From Gluconobacter potus (GTDB lineage Bacteria > Pseudomonadota > Alphaproteobacteria > Acetobacterales > Acetobacteraceae), in the NCBI RefSeq assembly GCF_015244705.1, contig NZ_JABCQF010000001.1:372001-436000 (forward strand): a stretch of DNA of 64,000 nt. Reading direction: 5' to 3'. The position numbers and the translations under genes are program-made. Numbering within the stretch: position 1 is the first letter of the stretch; each line of letters begins with the position of its first letter. Shown one piece after another: positions 45,476 through 55,187 of this stretch. The notes under the pieces were generated by a model, which was not told the DNA's origin, searched no databases, and saw only the letters and a list, made by a program, of their open reading frames with translations.

Positions 45476-46108
45476 TCAGATCTGCTGGATGTCGGACATG
45501 CTGAAGCCCGGATCACCCGCGCTGTGGCCGATGCGGAGTTTCGTGTCGGAAAGGAACGTCACGGGCGGGACCGGCAGATTGCAGGGCGCGGGCGCGCGGC
45601 GTGCGACACGCCCCGCAGCGTCGAAGTGTGATCCGTGGCAGGGGCAGAAATATCCCCCCTTTGCTTCGGGCGTGGAGCCGGGTTTTTCGAAAGAGGGCAC
45701 GCAGCCAAGATGGGTGCAGACCCCGATCAGCACGCCATACTCCGGGCGGACTGAACGGTGCCAGTTCGTCGCGTCCTTTGGCTGCTGGAGGACTTTCGAG
45801 TCTGCGTCCCGCAGGGTGGCCAGATGGTCCGGAGCCTGAAGCGCGGCCAGCATCTGAGGTGTGCGGCGCTGGATGAAAACAGGCCAGTCCCGCCAGCGCA
45901 CGGTCATGTCCTGCCCGGGCGCGAGAGACGACAGATCGACGTCCAGCAGCCGGTCGGAGAGGGAAGTTGCTGTCGGGTTTTTCAGGCTCTCGACAAAGGG
46001 GACGGCCAGAGCGCAGGCCCCCGCACAGCCGAGCACCACGGTCCCGGTGGCCAGCAGATCCCGCCGTCTGGTGCCGTCCGGGGACGGGGGTGTCTCGCTC
46101 TGGGTCAT
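45476..46108 (-). CDS. petA: Cytochrome bc1 complex, Rieske iron-sulfur subunit
   Basis: Protein of 210 residues. A Tat-like start (TRRRDLLATG) leads to a single membrane helix. The [2Fe-2S] ligands are in CTHLGC and CPCHGSHFD. It moves electrons from quinol at the Qo site to cytochrome c1. First gene of the petABC operon and divergent from a soluble cytochrome c gene; AGAGG precedes the ATG. Confidence 0.95.
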   Translation of the reverse strand: MTQSETPPSPDGTRRRDLLATGTVVLGCAGACALAVPFVESLKNPTATSLSDRLLDVDLSSLAPGQDMTVRWRDWPVFIQRRTPQMLAALQAPDHLATLRDADSKVLQQPKDATNWHRSVRPEYGVLIGVCTHLGCVPSFEKPGSTPEAKGGYFCPCHGSHFDAAGRVARRAPAPCNLPVPPVTFLSDTKLRIGHSAGDPGFSMSDIQQI

Positions 46109-46271
46109 GCGGAACCTCTGCCGACTGCGCCGGACACCCGGCAGGAAAGATGTTGGCAGGATAGGCGTCTTTGCGCTTTCGAGAAAGGCGGCGGCGGTAG
46201 CTTTCGGGGCGTTTGGGAGTTAGTGTTTTTCTGAACTGATGTAACGACGCGCCCCTCGAAAGGACCCGGAC

Positions 46272-46763
46272 ATGACAACGAAATCCCGCTTCAGGATCAT
46301 GCTTGCGGCTTTTCTGGGAATGACGCCGTTGCTGGTGTCCCTAGGCCTGGCGTCCAGGGCCATGGCGGCGGACGGAGCAGCGCTGTATCGGGGAAAATGC
46401 GCGATGTGTCATGGACCTGCGGGCGCGGGGCATCCGGGGACTTTTCCCCCGCTTGCGGGACGGGTCGGGCAGATTGCGGGCAATCCGGATGGGAAAGCGT
46501 ATCTGGCGGCGGTGCTGGTGAACGGGCTGCATGGCCCGATCACGGTGGACGGACAGTCCTATAAGGGATTCATGCCCTCATTCAGGGCGCTGTCGGACGA
46601 GGATATCGCAGCCGTCCTAGCCTATGTCAGCACTCTGGGTAACAGCGCGGCGCCCGCGGGGATATCCGCCCAGGATGTGGCCTCCGTCAGGGCCGCGCCG
46701 ATGGATGCGGCTACGGTTCAGGCGAAAAGGGCTGCCCTTCAGACGGCTCACGTGATCCCCTGA
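46272..46763 (+). CDS. Soluble class I cytochrome c
   Basis: Periplasmic protein of 163 residues with a signal peptide (IMLAAFLGMTPLLVSLGLASRAMA). One heme site, CAMCHGPAG, and an axial Met in YKGFMPSFRALSDEDIAAVLAYV. ATG 46272 follows GAAAGGA. Divergently encoded from petABC, it is the natural candidate electron acceptor of the bc1 complex. A 19-bp palindrome follows its stop. Confidence 0.9.
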   Translation: MTTKSRFRIMLAAFLGMTPLLVSLGLASRAMAADGAALYRGKCAMCHGPAGAGHPGTFPPLAGRVGQIAGNPDGKAYLAAVLVNGLHGPITVDGQSYKGFMPSFRALSDEDIAAVLAYVSTLGNSAAPAGISAQDVASVRAAPMDAATVQAKRAALQTAHVIP

Positions 46764-46768
46764 CAAAA

Positions 46769-46787
46769 GGTGACATATTTTGTCACC
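46769..46787. promoter_or_regulatory. 19-bp palindrome, candidate TetR operator
   Basis: GGTGACA-TATTT-TGTCACC, perfect 7-bp arms, between the cytochrome c stop and the TetR start. No T-run follows on either strand, so an operator is more likely than a terminator. Confidence 0.55.
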
Positions 46788-46889
46788 AAACAAACGTAAA
46801 TGCGTCTTGTAACGGCGGGTCCATATCTGACTAGCTGCGTTCATTCAGGATGATACCAGCCGGTGAAATGGCCAAAGAGGGGAACGACC

Positions 46890-47543
46890 ATGTCACAGAC
46901 CATAGTGCCGCATACTTTACCGCTAAAGAACGTCCATGTTCCCGTTCGGGACCGGACCGCCGCCCGGGCACCGGGCCGGCCGGTTAATCTGAGGCTCAAG
47001 GACAATATTCTTGCGGCGATCGCGCAGGTTCTGGTGGACGAGGGCTATCAGGGCCTCACTATCAGCCGTGTTGCCAAGGCCGCCGGGGTGTCGACCGCGA
47101 CGGTTTATCGCCGCTGGCCGACGAAACAGGCCATGTTCTTCGATGCGATGCGTCTGTGGCGTGACGATCTGACCCCGCAGATCGATACGGGCAGCTTCGC
47201 CGGGGATGTGGATGAACTCATCGCGGCACGCATCCGGTTTCTGGCTACTCCTCTGGGCCGCACTTACGGAACCCTGCTGGGTGAGGCCGTGCATGATCCG
47301 GAATTCGGTCAGGTCCTGTGGGAGGTGAGCGTGGTGCCGGCGCGCGCGCAGATGACGCTTTTCCTTGAGCGCGCAAGCCAGCGCGGCGAAAAGGTTTTCT
47401 GCCAGCATCCCGACACGGTCCTGGACATGCTGCTCAGCACGATCCATTTCCGCGCCATGAATCTTCTGGGGCGTGAGCCCATGGATGCGGAGAGCACCCT
47501 GCAGGAAATCCGGTCTCTGGCACACAGCCTGATTTCCGGCTGA
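46890..47543 (+). CDS. TetR-family transcriptional regulator
   Basis: Protein of 217 residues. ATG 46890 is preceded by GAGGGGA; a GTG at 46863 is possible. The helix-turn-helix is ILAAIAQVLVDEGYQGLTISRVAKAAGVS...YRRWPTK (about 46-85). The ligand domain is typical in length. A palindrome 100 nt upstream suggests autoregulation. It converges with a TonB receptor gene; both stops are inside a 7-bp hairpin at 47540-47559. Confidence 0.9.
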   Translation: MSQTIVPHTLPLKNVHVPVRDRTAARAPGRPVNLRLKDNILAAIAQVLVDEGYQGLTISRVAKAAGVSTATVYRRWPTKQAMFFDAMRLWRDDLTPQIDTGSFAGDVDELIAARIRFLATPLGRTYGTLLGEAVHDPEFGQVLWEVSVVPARAQMTLFLERASQRGEKVFCQHPDTVLDMLLSTIHFRAMNLLGREPMDAESTLQEIRSLAHSLISG

Positions 47544-47555
47544 TCGTTACGCCGA

Positions 47556-49892
47556 TCAGAAGCCGTACGACACGCGGCCGCCGATGAAACGGGGCGGTCC
47601 GGGGATGTAGAAATAGGTTGTCGTCGCCATGCCGCCGCTTTCGAAAAAGCTGCGGTTGAGCAGGTTGGACGCATAAACCGTAGCTTCCCACTTCCCCGAT
47701 GAGGGACGCAGGGTCGCATGGGCGCCGAGCAGGAAATAGGGCGGCAGGCGATAGAAGCCGGTGCCGCCGACCGCGATGGCCTGACTGCCGCGATACGACC
47801 AGTCCGGCCCGATATCGAAACCCAGCCCCGGCGTCAGCGCCTGCCGCCATTCGGCCTGACCGTTGAGGGTCAGCTTGGGCTGGCCGTTATCCACGCCCGC
47901 GAAATTGCTGTTCACGGCCTGCCAGACGCCCGTCTTGGCATAGGCGGCATTGGTCGCAGCACGATTGACGTTCAGGAAGTCCTGATAATTGCCGCGCTGC
48001 CAGCCGATATTCTGCGTCACGAAGACATGGCGCACCGGGTGCAGTTCGATCGTGCCCTCGAAGCCCCAGCTCTCGGATTTGGGGACGTTTGTGATTTCGC
48101 TCAGCGGACCATAATTCGGGATCAGCACCGTGCCCACGACCTGCTGGTTATGGAAGTCATTATAGAAAGCGGCCCCGTTGAGGCGCAGGACGTTGGGGAT
48201 CGGATCGCTCTTGAAGCCGAGTTCGTAGGTCAACACCGTCTCGGGGCCGAACGGGTCGAGCTGGGCCTGGATCTGGGTGTTGTTGGCGCTGAAGCCGCCG
48301 GGTTTGAAGCCTTTGCTCATCTTGTAATAGACGAGGGTGCTTTTCGTGGCTTGCCATGAGACGCCGACCTGTCCGGCGAACTGGGCCGAAGCGGTGCTTT
48401 CACCCTGAAAGGTCGTTGTTTTGCCGCCGAAGATTTCCGACGTGAGGCCGGGCAGGCTGCGATCGTCGATTTCGTGTAGCAGGCCCGCGAACAACGTCAC
48501 GTTATGGGGCAGGCGGTAGCTGATATGGCCGAATTCGGACGTGCTTTCCTGGTTCATGGAAAAGGACGTAGCCATCATGTAACCGCGGGCCGCATAGTCG
48601 GTGTAATCGAAGAAGAAGCGCTGTTTCATGCGGCTGCGCTGGTAGAACGCGCCGATCACCCATTGCAGGCGGCTGTCAGGATTGCTGGAGCTCAGGCGCA
48701 GTTCCTGCGTGAAGGCATTGGCGCTGATGGTGCGATAGGTGTCTGCTTCGGAGCGGGACGTGCCGTCCTGATCGGTATATTCGCCCTGCCGTTCGGTTTC
48801 GAAGGCGGAGATGGAGGTGAGTTTCGCGAACCCGAAATCATGGTCCATATGCAGGTCCCAGCCCCAGAACTGGTTGTGTTCGCTGGGCTTGAGACTTTCC
48901 GGGCGTCCGATCAGGTTGGCAAATTGCGGGCGGACGGACCATTCGGCCTGTGTCTGGCCAAGCCTGGGCAGGCCGGTCGTGCCGATCAGGCGGTAGACAG
49001 CCTGGCTTGTCACGACCTGGCTGTTGTCCTGCACGAAATGGCCGGAGAGCAGGATCGTGGTGCGGTTGTCATCCGAATGCCAGCGCAGCTTGCCGCGCAG
49101 GGCGTAGGAATCCGCGTCTCCGAGATGGGCGCCGTTCTGCGGATCGGTCTGCCAGCCGCCACCCTGCCGGATCTGTCCGGCAAGACGGAAATCCAGCCCT
49201 TTGGCGATCGGGCCTGAAATATAGGCCTCGCTGCGGCTGCGGGCGTAGGAAGCGATGTCCTGACTGGCGCCGTAATGCAGGGTGCTGGTCGGGTCGGCCG
49301 TGCGGAGGCGGACTTCGCCGCCCGTATCGGATTGCCCATGCGTGGTGCCAACCGGGCCCGGGGTAACGGTCGCGTCCGCCAGATCGAACATCAGGCCGCT
49401 CGACATGGTCGATAACGCGAAGGGCACGTCATCGAAATAGGTCATGACAGTGGGGATGTTGTTCATGGTGAAGTCGTTGAAGCCGACGCCACGCAGATAG
49501 AAATTGGTCGAGGCCGTGCCGTTGATGGACTGGATTGTCAGGTTGGGCGCCACGCGCTCCAGATCACGCAGGGTGACGACACCGCGCTGGATCAGGCGGT
49601 CTGCGGTCAGGCGCGTGTCGGCGTCCGGGCTGTGCTGGGCTGCTGCAAAGGCGAAGTCCGTCCGGCGCGCGGTGACGGCAATTGTCTCGGTGTCACGGGC
49701 CTGGATGGACTGCGGTGCGGTCTTGCGAGGTGCTGCCTTTGCGGTCGGATGATGGGCGCTGGCGTGAGGGGACGCTCCGGCCTTGCCTGCCAGAGGCTTC
49801 GCCTTCTCCGACGGGGCCGCAAGGGCGAGGGACGGGCCAAGGAAGCCGGCGCTGAGACTGGCGCTCAGGAGAAGGGCCTTGCGAAGCGTCAT
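47556..49892 (-). CDS. TonB-dependent outer-membrane receptor
   Basis: Outer-membrane receptor of 778 residues from ATG 49892; the much longer upstream open frame lacks homology. Signal peptide LLLSASLSAGFLGPSLALAA. A His/Lys/Ala/Pro-rich linker (about 26-70) precedes a TonB-box-like DTETIAVTA. The plug (LRDLERVAPNLTIQSINGTASTNFYLRG) and the beta-barrel with a C-terminal aromatic (YGF) follow. Substrate unknown; iron chelates and carbohydrates are both possible. Divergent from a second receptor at 50128. Confidence 0.9.
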   Translation of the reverse strand: MTLRKALLLSASLSAGFLGPSLALAAPSEKAKPLAGKAGASPHASAHHPTAKAAPRKTAPQSIQARDTETIAVTARRTDFAFAAAQHSPDADTRLTADRLIQRGVVTLRDLERVAPNLTIQSINGTASTNFYLRGVGFNDFTMNNIPTVMTYFDDVPFALSTMSSGLMFDLADATVTPGPVGTTHGQSDTGGEVRLRTADPTSTLHYGASQDIASYARSRSEAYISGPIAKGLDFRLAGQIRQGGGWQTDPQNGAHLGDADSYALRGKLRWHSDDNRTTILLSGHFVQDNSQVVTSQAVYRLIGTTGLPRLGQTQAEWSVRPQFANLIGRPESLKPSEHNQFWGWDLHMDHDFGFAKLTSISAFETERQGEYTDQDGTSRSEADTYRTISANAFTQELRLSSSNPDSRLQWVIGAFYQRSRMKQRFFFDYTDYAARGYMMATSFSMNQESTSEFGHISYRLPHNVTLFAGLLHEIDDRSLPGLTSEIFGGKTTTFQGESTASAQFAGQVGVSWQATKSTLVYYKMSKGFKPGGFSANNTQIQAQLDPFGPETVLTYELGFKSDPIPNVLRLNGAAFYNDFHNQQVVGTVLIPNYGPLSEITNVPKSESWGFEGTIELHPVRHVFVTQNIGWQRGNYQDFLNVNRAATNAAYAKTGVWQAVNSNFAGVDNGQPKLTLNGQAEWRQALTPGLGFDIGPDWSYRGSQAIAVGGTGFYRLPPYFLLGAHATLRPSSGKWEATVYASNLLNRSFFESGGMATTTYFYIPGPPRFIGGRVSYGF

Positions 49893-50041
49893 GGAAAGGG
49901 CGGTTCTCCTGAAGAGGGGGCTTTGCGAGGGGGTAGCCTGCCTGAAAAAGGACAGCAAAGCCCGAAAAAACACCGTGCTTATATTGTACTCATGCAACAC
50001 AGCCAACGCTCTATGCACAATGGTGCACAGGGGCGCAGATT

Positions 50042-50070
50042 TTGCTTGAACTGTTATGATATAACATAAT
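50042..50070 (+). promoter_or_regulatory. Candidate promoter between the divergent TonB receptors
   Basis: TTGCTT (50042-50047), 17 nt, CATAAT (50065-50070), facing the 50128 gene. A short palindrome GTTAT-GAT-ATAAC (50053-50065) overlaps it and could be a regulator site. Confidence 0.45.
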
Positions 50071-50127
50071 AAGCATTCCGCTCTGACAATCTTTCGTCTC
50101 TGCCGTATCCCCCTGTCCGGAGGCTTC

Positions 50128-52434
50128 ATGCCGTCTATCGTGTCTGCCCGTTCCTTTCTTCTGCTTCTGGGCTGCACTACCGCCCTTGCGGATTCCGCGT
50201 TTGCCCAGTCGGTGACTCCGTCCGTAACGTCTTCCCAGGCAGCTGCGGCCACCGCTGAAACCCAGACGGACGATGAGGCCACGACCGCCCGCGCCAGCTT
50301 CGGTCATGCCGACGACCAGCATGGTACGACAACGACGGAGAGCAGTCGCACGGGCGAAGATGACATTACCGTCAACGCCCATCTCGAACGGGCCCGGGCG
50401 GCCCTTCAGCCTTCGACGGGCGCGACGACCTACAATTTCTCGCGGCAGGCCATCGAGACGAATCCCGGCGGCGACAATGCAGGTCTGAACACGCTGCTGC
50501 TGCAGGCCCCGGGTGTGGCGCAGGACAGCTACGGACAGATCCATATCCGTGGCGATCATAACGAAGTGCAGTTCCGTCTGGACGGTGTGGCGCTACCGGA
50601 AGGCATGAGCGTGTTCGGACAGACGCTCATGACGCGCTTTGCCCATTCCATGTCGCTGACGACCGGCGCGCTGCCCAGTGAGTACGGCTTCCTTCAGGCC
50701 GGTGTGATCGATATCAACACCAAGAATGGCTATTCGGACGCCGGTGGTGATGTCTCGATCTATGGCGGCGCGCGCGACTATTTCTTCCCGTCCGCGCAGT
50801 TTGGCGGCCATCATGGCAAGTGGGACTGGTTTGCGACGGGTGATTTCGTTCACAACCGTGTCGGCATCGAAAACACCACGCCGAGCTTCAACGCGATCCA
50901 CGATCTAACGAACCAGTATCACTTTCTGGGTCATGCCCGTTACACGGTGGATGAGAACACGCGGATCAGCCTGACCGCCGGTGTGTCCAATGCGGAATAC
51001 CAGCTTCCCAACAATCCGGGACAGCAGCGCCAGTTCGCCAATCCGTCCTTTGCCAATAGTGACCTGTCGCAGAAGCTCTATGGCAATGGCGACAGCTCGA
51101 GCCTGACCGAACATCAGAAGGAAATCACGGATTTCGGCATCCTGTCCCTGCAGAAGGACATGGGCAAGCTGAGCTTCCAGACCTCCGCCGTGCTGCGTTA
51201 CAGCTCGCTGCGCTACTCGCCCGATCCGCTGGGCGATCTGGTCTATAACGGTATTGCCCAGCGTGCGGCACGTTCGGTCTTCTCGACGGGAACGCAGTCC
51301 GACGCCACGTGGCAGGCAGCCAAGGATCATACCGTCCGTTTTGGATATCAGATATATGTGGAACGAAACGTTTCCAAATCGGATTCGACGGTCTATCCGC
51401 AGACTGGCGAGGATGCTGACGGTAATGCGGTCTATTCCGATAATCCGCTGACCATCCATGACGGCACGGGCCGGACGGGCTGGATGTACGGACTCTATGC
51501 GCAGGACGAGTGGCGTCCACTGAAGAACCTGACGATCAATTATGGTCTTCGGTTTGACGGTGTGGATGAATATACTCACGCCAAGCAGGTCAGCCCGCGC
51601 CTGAACATTGTCTACAAGCCCTGGCACGGTGGCACGTTCCATGCGGGATATTCGCGTTACTTCACGCCGCCGCCGTTCGAACTCGTGGGTGGTACGTCGC
51701 TCAACAAGTTCGCCAATACGTCAGCGGCTCCTGGGACGTTCCTGAACAGCAACGTGAAGGCCGAGCGTGATCATTACTTCGACGCCGGCTTCTCACAGAC
51801 GATCCTGCCGGGCTGGCATGCGTCCTTCGATGCGTATGTGAAGCTCGCCAAGAACATGATTGATGAAGGGCAGTTCGGCTCCCCGGTCATCCTGTCGGCG
51901 TTCAACTACCGTCGCGGGCAGGTCAATGGCTACGAGTTCGCCACTGACTACACCCGTGGCGCCTTCAGCGTGTACGGCAATTTCTCCTGGTCGCGCGCCA
52001 TCGGCAAGGACATCGTCACGGCCCAGTGGAACTTTGATCCGGATGATCTGGCTTATACCGCCAAGCACTGGATCCATCTGGATCATGACCAGCGCTGGAC
52101 CGCGTCTGCCGGGGCAAGTTACTCGTTCTTCCACAAAACCGGCCATCCGCTGCGCCTGTCCGCCACGATGGTCTATGGCAGCGGTCTGCGGGCCGATGGC
52201 GCGACGCCAAACGGGGATTCCGTGCCTCAGTATGCGACGTTCAACCTGTCGCTGGTCCAGTCCTTCAAGGATCTGTTCCAGGTGCCGTTCCTCAAGCGCA
52301 CGCAGCTGCGTCTGGACGTGACCAACCTGTTCGACCGGACCTATCTGCTGCGTGACGGCAGCGGCATCGGTGTGGGTGCGCCGCAGTATGGTCTGCGCCG
52401 GACGATCCTCACCGGTATTGACCAGCGTTTCTGA
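50128..52434 (+). CDS. TonB-dependent outer-membrane receptor
   Basis: Receptor of 768 residues. CCGGAGG precedes ATG 50128. Signal peptide FLLLLGCTTALADSAFAQ. A TonB-box-like DDITVNAH is followed by the plug with IHIRGDHNEVQFRLDGVALP and GALPSEYGFLQAGVIDINTK, and a beta-barrel ending QRF. Unlike FecA-type receptors it has no STN domain. Substrate not evident. Its stop lies in a hairpin shared with the convergent GGDEF-EAL gene. Confidence 0.92.
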   Translation: MPSIVSARSFLLLLGCTTALADSAFAQSVTPSVTSSQAAAATAETQTDDEATTARASFGHADDQHGTTTTESSRTGEDDITVNAHLERARAALQPSTGATTYNFSRQAIETNPGGDNAGLNTLLLQAPGVAQDSYGQIHIRGDHNEVQFRLDGVALPEGMSVFGQTLMTRFAHSMSLTTGALPSEYGFLQAGVIDINTKNGYSDAGGDVSIYGGARDYFFPSAQFGGHHGKWDWFATGDFVHNRVGIENTTPSFNAIHDLTNQYHFLGHARYTVDENTRISLTAGVSNAEYQLPNNPGQQRQFANPSFANSDLSQKLYGNGDSSSLTEHQKEITDFGILSLQKDMGKLSFQTSAVLRYSSLRYSPDPLGDLVYNGIAQRAARSVFSTGTQSDATWQAAKDHTVRFGYQIYVERNVSKSDSTVYPQTGEDADGNAVYSDNPLTIHDGTGRTGWMYGLYAQDEWRPLKNLTINYGLRFDGVDEYTHAKQVSPRLNIVYKPWHGGTFHAGYSRYFTPPPFELVGGTSLNKFANTSAAPGTFLNSNVKAERDHYFDAGFSQTILPGWHASFDAYVKLAKNMIDEGQFGSPVILSAFNYRRGQVNGYEFATDYTRGAFSVYGNFSWSRAIGKDIVTAQWNFDPDDLAYTAKHWIHLDHDQRWTASAGASYSFFHKTGHPLRLSATMVYGSGLRADGATPNGDSVPQYATFNLSLVQSFKDLFQVPFLKRTQLRLDVTNLFDRTYLLRDGSGIGVGAPQYGLRRTILTGIDQRF

Positions 52435-52468
52435 CGCTGGTTCCTGACGGGTCGGACGATCCGTCAGG
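52422..52468. terminator. Two hairpins at the convergent end of receptor and GGDEF-EAL genes
   Basis: CCAGCGT (52422-52428) pairs with ACGCTGG (52434-52440) across the receptor stop; CCTGACGG (52443-52450) pairs with CCGTCAGG (52461-52468) across the opposite stop. No U-run, so termination strength is uncertain. Confidence 0.5.
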
Positions 52469-54242
52469 CTGATCCGGTTACCGGGGGCAGAAGCGCCTGG
52501 TAACGGATCTTTTCAAGGGCGGCCGGGATATCCATGACCGGCACGGCCTCGCACAGAAAATCTCCCTGCACGAAATCGCATTCCATTCCCAGAAGCGCGC
52601 GGACCTGCGTGGCGTTTCCGATCCCCTCGGCCACGACCTTGCGCCCGAGGCTGTGGACGATATCGATCACACCCCTGATGATCGCGGCATCCGTTCCATG
52701 GCGTTCCAGACCGGCCACAAATGCCCGGTTGATCTTCACCGCATCGAACGTGATGGTCTTGAGATGCGTCAGGGACGCAAATCCCGTCCCGAAATCATCG
52801 AGGGAAATCTGGATCCCTTTCCGGTGAAGAGTGTCGAGTTCCTGTTCGATCTGCCTGTGGTGTGGGCGCGAGAAGATGTTCTCGGTGATTTCGAGAGCCA
52901 GGGAAGTGAGCGGGATATTCATTTCCTCGGCAAGGAGAGCGACTTTCCGGAAGAAATCGCTGCCCTCGAAATCGCAGGACGTGATGTTGATGGCGATGCG
53001 TTCGAAGCGGATGTTCTGCTCGCGAAGTTTGCGCATGTCCTGCATGACCTGCCGCGTGACGAAGGTGTTCAGGGCCAGTGTCAGTCTGGGGTCTTCGAAG
53101 ACTTCGGGGAAATGCTGCGGTGAGAGGACGCGGTGCTGCGGATGGTCCCAGTGCAGGAGCGCCTCGAAGGAAATGTTGCCGGGCATGCTCAGGGAAAAGA
53201 TGGGCTGGTAAAAGAGCGCGATGCTCTGGTCGCGCAGGCCGGTCTGGACGCGCCTGCGCAGGCGGGCGGCATGGTCCAGTTTCTCTTCCATGACGGGATG
53301 ATATTCCCTGATACGGTTCCGACCGCTGGTTTTGGCGGCATAGAGCGCGAGATCGGCGCATTTAAGCAGGGCTTTTTCCCTCGCATCGATCAGCGGGACG
53401 CGCACATAGCCGATGCTGACGGTACAGGCATGGGTCATGGTGCGGTTGCGGAAGCTGAAGCGCATCTGCTCGAGAATTTCGAGAAGGATCTTCTCGAACA
53501 GCGCAGGGCAGTCGCCCGTCATGAGGATAGCAAATTCGTCACCACCGATACGGGCGATGAAACAGCTGTCGTTCTGGAAAGACTGGAGCTTCTCGGCGAC
53601 CTTGCGCAGTAGCCGGTCTCCGGAATCGTGCCCGGACGTATCGTTGATCGTCTTGAACGTGTCGATGTCGAGCAGGGCCAGGCAGATATAGCCTGCGGTA
53701 CTTAAGCGCAGGGTTTTGCGCAGGGTGTGGGAAAAGTGCAGGCGGTTGGAAATCTTGGTCAGGAAGTCCGTATTGACGGCGTGCTGGAGCTTCTGACGGC
53801 TGGATTTCAGGTGGTTTTCCGCCTGTTTGCGCGCCGTAATGTCAAAGCGGATGGCCACATAACTGGTGACCTTTCCGCTTTCCGAAATATGGGGAACGAT
53901 GGTGGTGTCCACCCAGTAAAGGGAACCGTCGCGCCGGCGGTTGCAGATCTCGCCGTGCCAGACATGGCCTGAGGCGATCGTCCGGTACATCTGCCGGAAG
54001 AACTTCCGGTCATGCTGGCCCGAACGCAGCATCCGGTGGTCGTTGCCGATGAGCTCATCCCGTGTATAGCCGCTGATTTCCTCGAACCGGCTGTTGACGG
54101 AAAGAATGCGGCCGCGGGTGTCTGTAATGGCGACAATGGCGGAACAGTCCAAGGCATGAAGAACGAAATCGTCGCGGGGGCCCTGAGGCCAGTTCTTCAC
54201 ATAATCCAGGCTTCTCCTGAAATCATCCTCTTGCTTTTCCAT
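52464..54242 (-). CDS. PAS-GGDEF-EAL cyclic-di-GMP turnover protein
   Basis: Protein of 592 residues from ATG 54242. The PAS domain (about 28-140) is ALDCSAIVAITDTRGRILSV followed by RRDGSLYWVDTTIVP. The GGDEF domain has an intact RIGGDEFAIL but no RxxD I-site before it. The EAL domain has SFEALLHWDHP, ALEITEN and SLDDFGTGFASL, but KINRAFV replaces KIDRSFV and AEGIGNATQ replaces the usual AEGVET. Cyclase activity looks plausible; phosphodiesterase activity is less certain. No membrane segments are seen, so it is cytosolic. Confidence 0.9.
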   Translation of the reverse strand: MEKQEDDFRRSLDYVKNWPQGPRDDFVLHALDCSAIVAITDTRGRILSVNSRFEEISGYTRDELIGNDHRMLRSGQHDRKFFRQMYRTIASGHVWHGEICNRRRDGSLYWVDTTIVPHISESGKVTSYVAIRFDITARKQAENHLKSSRQKLQHAVNTDFLTKISNRLHFSHTLRKTLRLSTAGYICLALLDIDTFKTINDTSGHDSGDRLLRKVAEKLQSFQNDSCFIARIGGDEFAILMTGDCPALFEKILLEILEQMRFSFRNRTMTHACTVSIGYVRVPLIDAREKALLKCADLALYAAKTSGRNRIREYHPVMEEKLDHAARLRRRVQTGLRDQSIALFYQPIFSLSMPGNISFEALLHWDHPQHRVLSPQHFPEVFEDPRLTLALNTFVTRQVMQDMRKLREQNIRFERIAINITSCDFEGSDFFRKVALLAEEMNIPLTSLALEITENIFSRPHHRQIEQELDTLHRKGIQISLDDFGTGFASLTHLKTITFDAVKINRAFVAGLERHGTDAAIIRGVIDIVHSLGRKVVAEGIGNATQVRALLGMECDFVQGDFLCEAVPVMDIPAALEKIRYQALLPPVTGSA

Positions 54243-54467
54243 CACCCAGGCTGGCTCTCTCGATAGGAGATCTGGGTAATATCATAGAATAATTAAACGT
54301 TCGTTAAAAGGTATCCGGCTTTTTTTAGGTACATTTCCAGATCTGTTGCAGAGTTTTTCTTCCTTCCTGCTGGCGATGTCAGTTTTATTTTGACATGTAG
54401 AAATAAGGTTTCTTCACCAGGCTGAGGGGACTGTCCTTTAAGAGCCCTTAATGACATGCGTTTTGAG

Positions 54468-55151
54468 TTATAATTCGGCCCATTGGCGCAACAGGTTGTG
54501 ATAGGTCGATGTGAGGCCGAGGACAGCGGGATGACTGTCGGGAAGCATCTTGCGGGTTTCGATGATGGAGCGGTCGAATTCATAGAGGAGGGTACGCTTC
54601 GTGTCGTCGCGGACCATGGACTGGGACCAGAAGAACGAGGCCCAGCGGCTGCCGCGTGTGATGCGGTTGACGCTGTGCAGGCTGGTCGAGGGATAGAGCA
54701 CCATGTCTCCGGCGGGGAGTTTCACGCTCTGGGTGCCGTAGGTGTCCTGGATGACGAGTTCGCCGCCATCATACTCGTCCGGACCGGTAAGGAAGAGCGT
54801 GGAGGAGACGTCCGTGCGGATGCGCATTCCTGCCTCGGGGATGGGGCGGATGGCGTTGTCCACATGGGCGTTGAAATGCATGCCGGTGTCGTAACGGTTG
54901 AAGAGGGGCGGGTAGACGCGCAGGGGGAGGGCGGCACTATTGAAGGTCGGGTTCCGGCCCAGGGCGCGCAGGACGATCTCGCCGAGTTCGCGGCATTCGG
55001 GGGAGTCCTGGGGGATCTGGAGGTTCAGTTTGGCTTTGGCGGACTGTTCCCCCGCGGTGACGCGACCGTCCGTCCACTCGGCGGCTTCAAGTTTTTCGCG
55101 GCAGTAGCGGACTTCTTCGGGGGACAGGACGTTCGGAATGTGAAGCAGCAC
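54468..55151 (-). CDS. PiuC-type Fe(II)/2-oxoglutarate-dependent (PKHD) hydroxylase
   Basis: Protein of 227 residues starting at GTG 55151: GGAGG lies 9 nt upstream and [21 protein letters not shown] is the family start. Iron ligands are the HxD of [11 protein letters not shown] and the His of [16 protein letters not shown], the Arg there binding 2-oxoglutarate. PiuC is typically iron-repressed and linked to siderophore receptors; a Fur-like box lies just upstream. It diverges from the RND efflux operon. Confidence 0.88.
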   Translation of the reverse strand: MLLHIPNVLSPEEVRYCREKLEAAEWTDGRVTAGEQSAKAKLNLQIPQDSPECRELGEIVLRALGRNPTFNSAALPLRVYPPLFNRYDTGMHFNAHVDNAIRPIPEAGMRIRTDVSSTLFLTGPDEYDGGELVIQDTYGTQSVKLPAGDMVLYPSTSLHSVNRITRGSRWASFFWSQSMVRDDTKRTLLYEFDRSIIETRKMLPDSHPAVLGLTSTYHNLLRQWAEL

Positions 55152-55187
55152 GGGATTTGGCCTCCAGAGCAAGTATGGCGCGGTATT

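Noticed and set aside
49893-50282. N-terminal extension of the 47556 TonB receptor to 50282
   Set aside because: It would run through the divergent promoter region and into the other receptor gene; a proper signal peptide starts at 49892.
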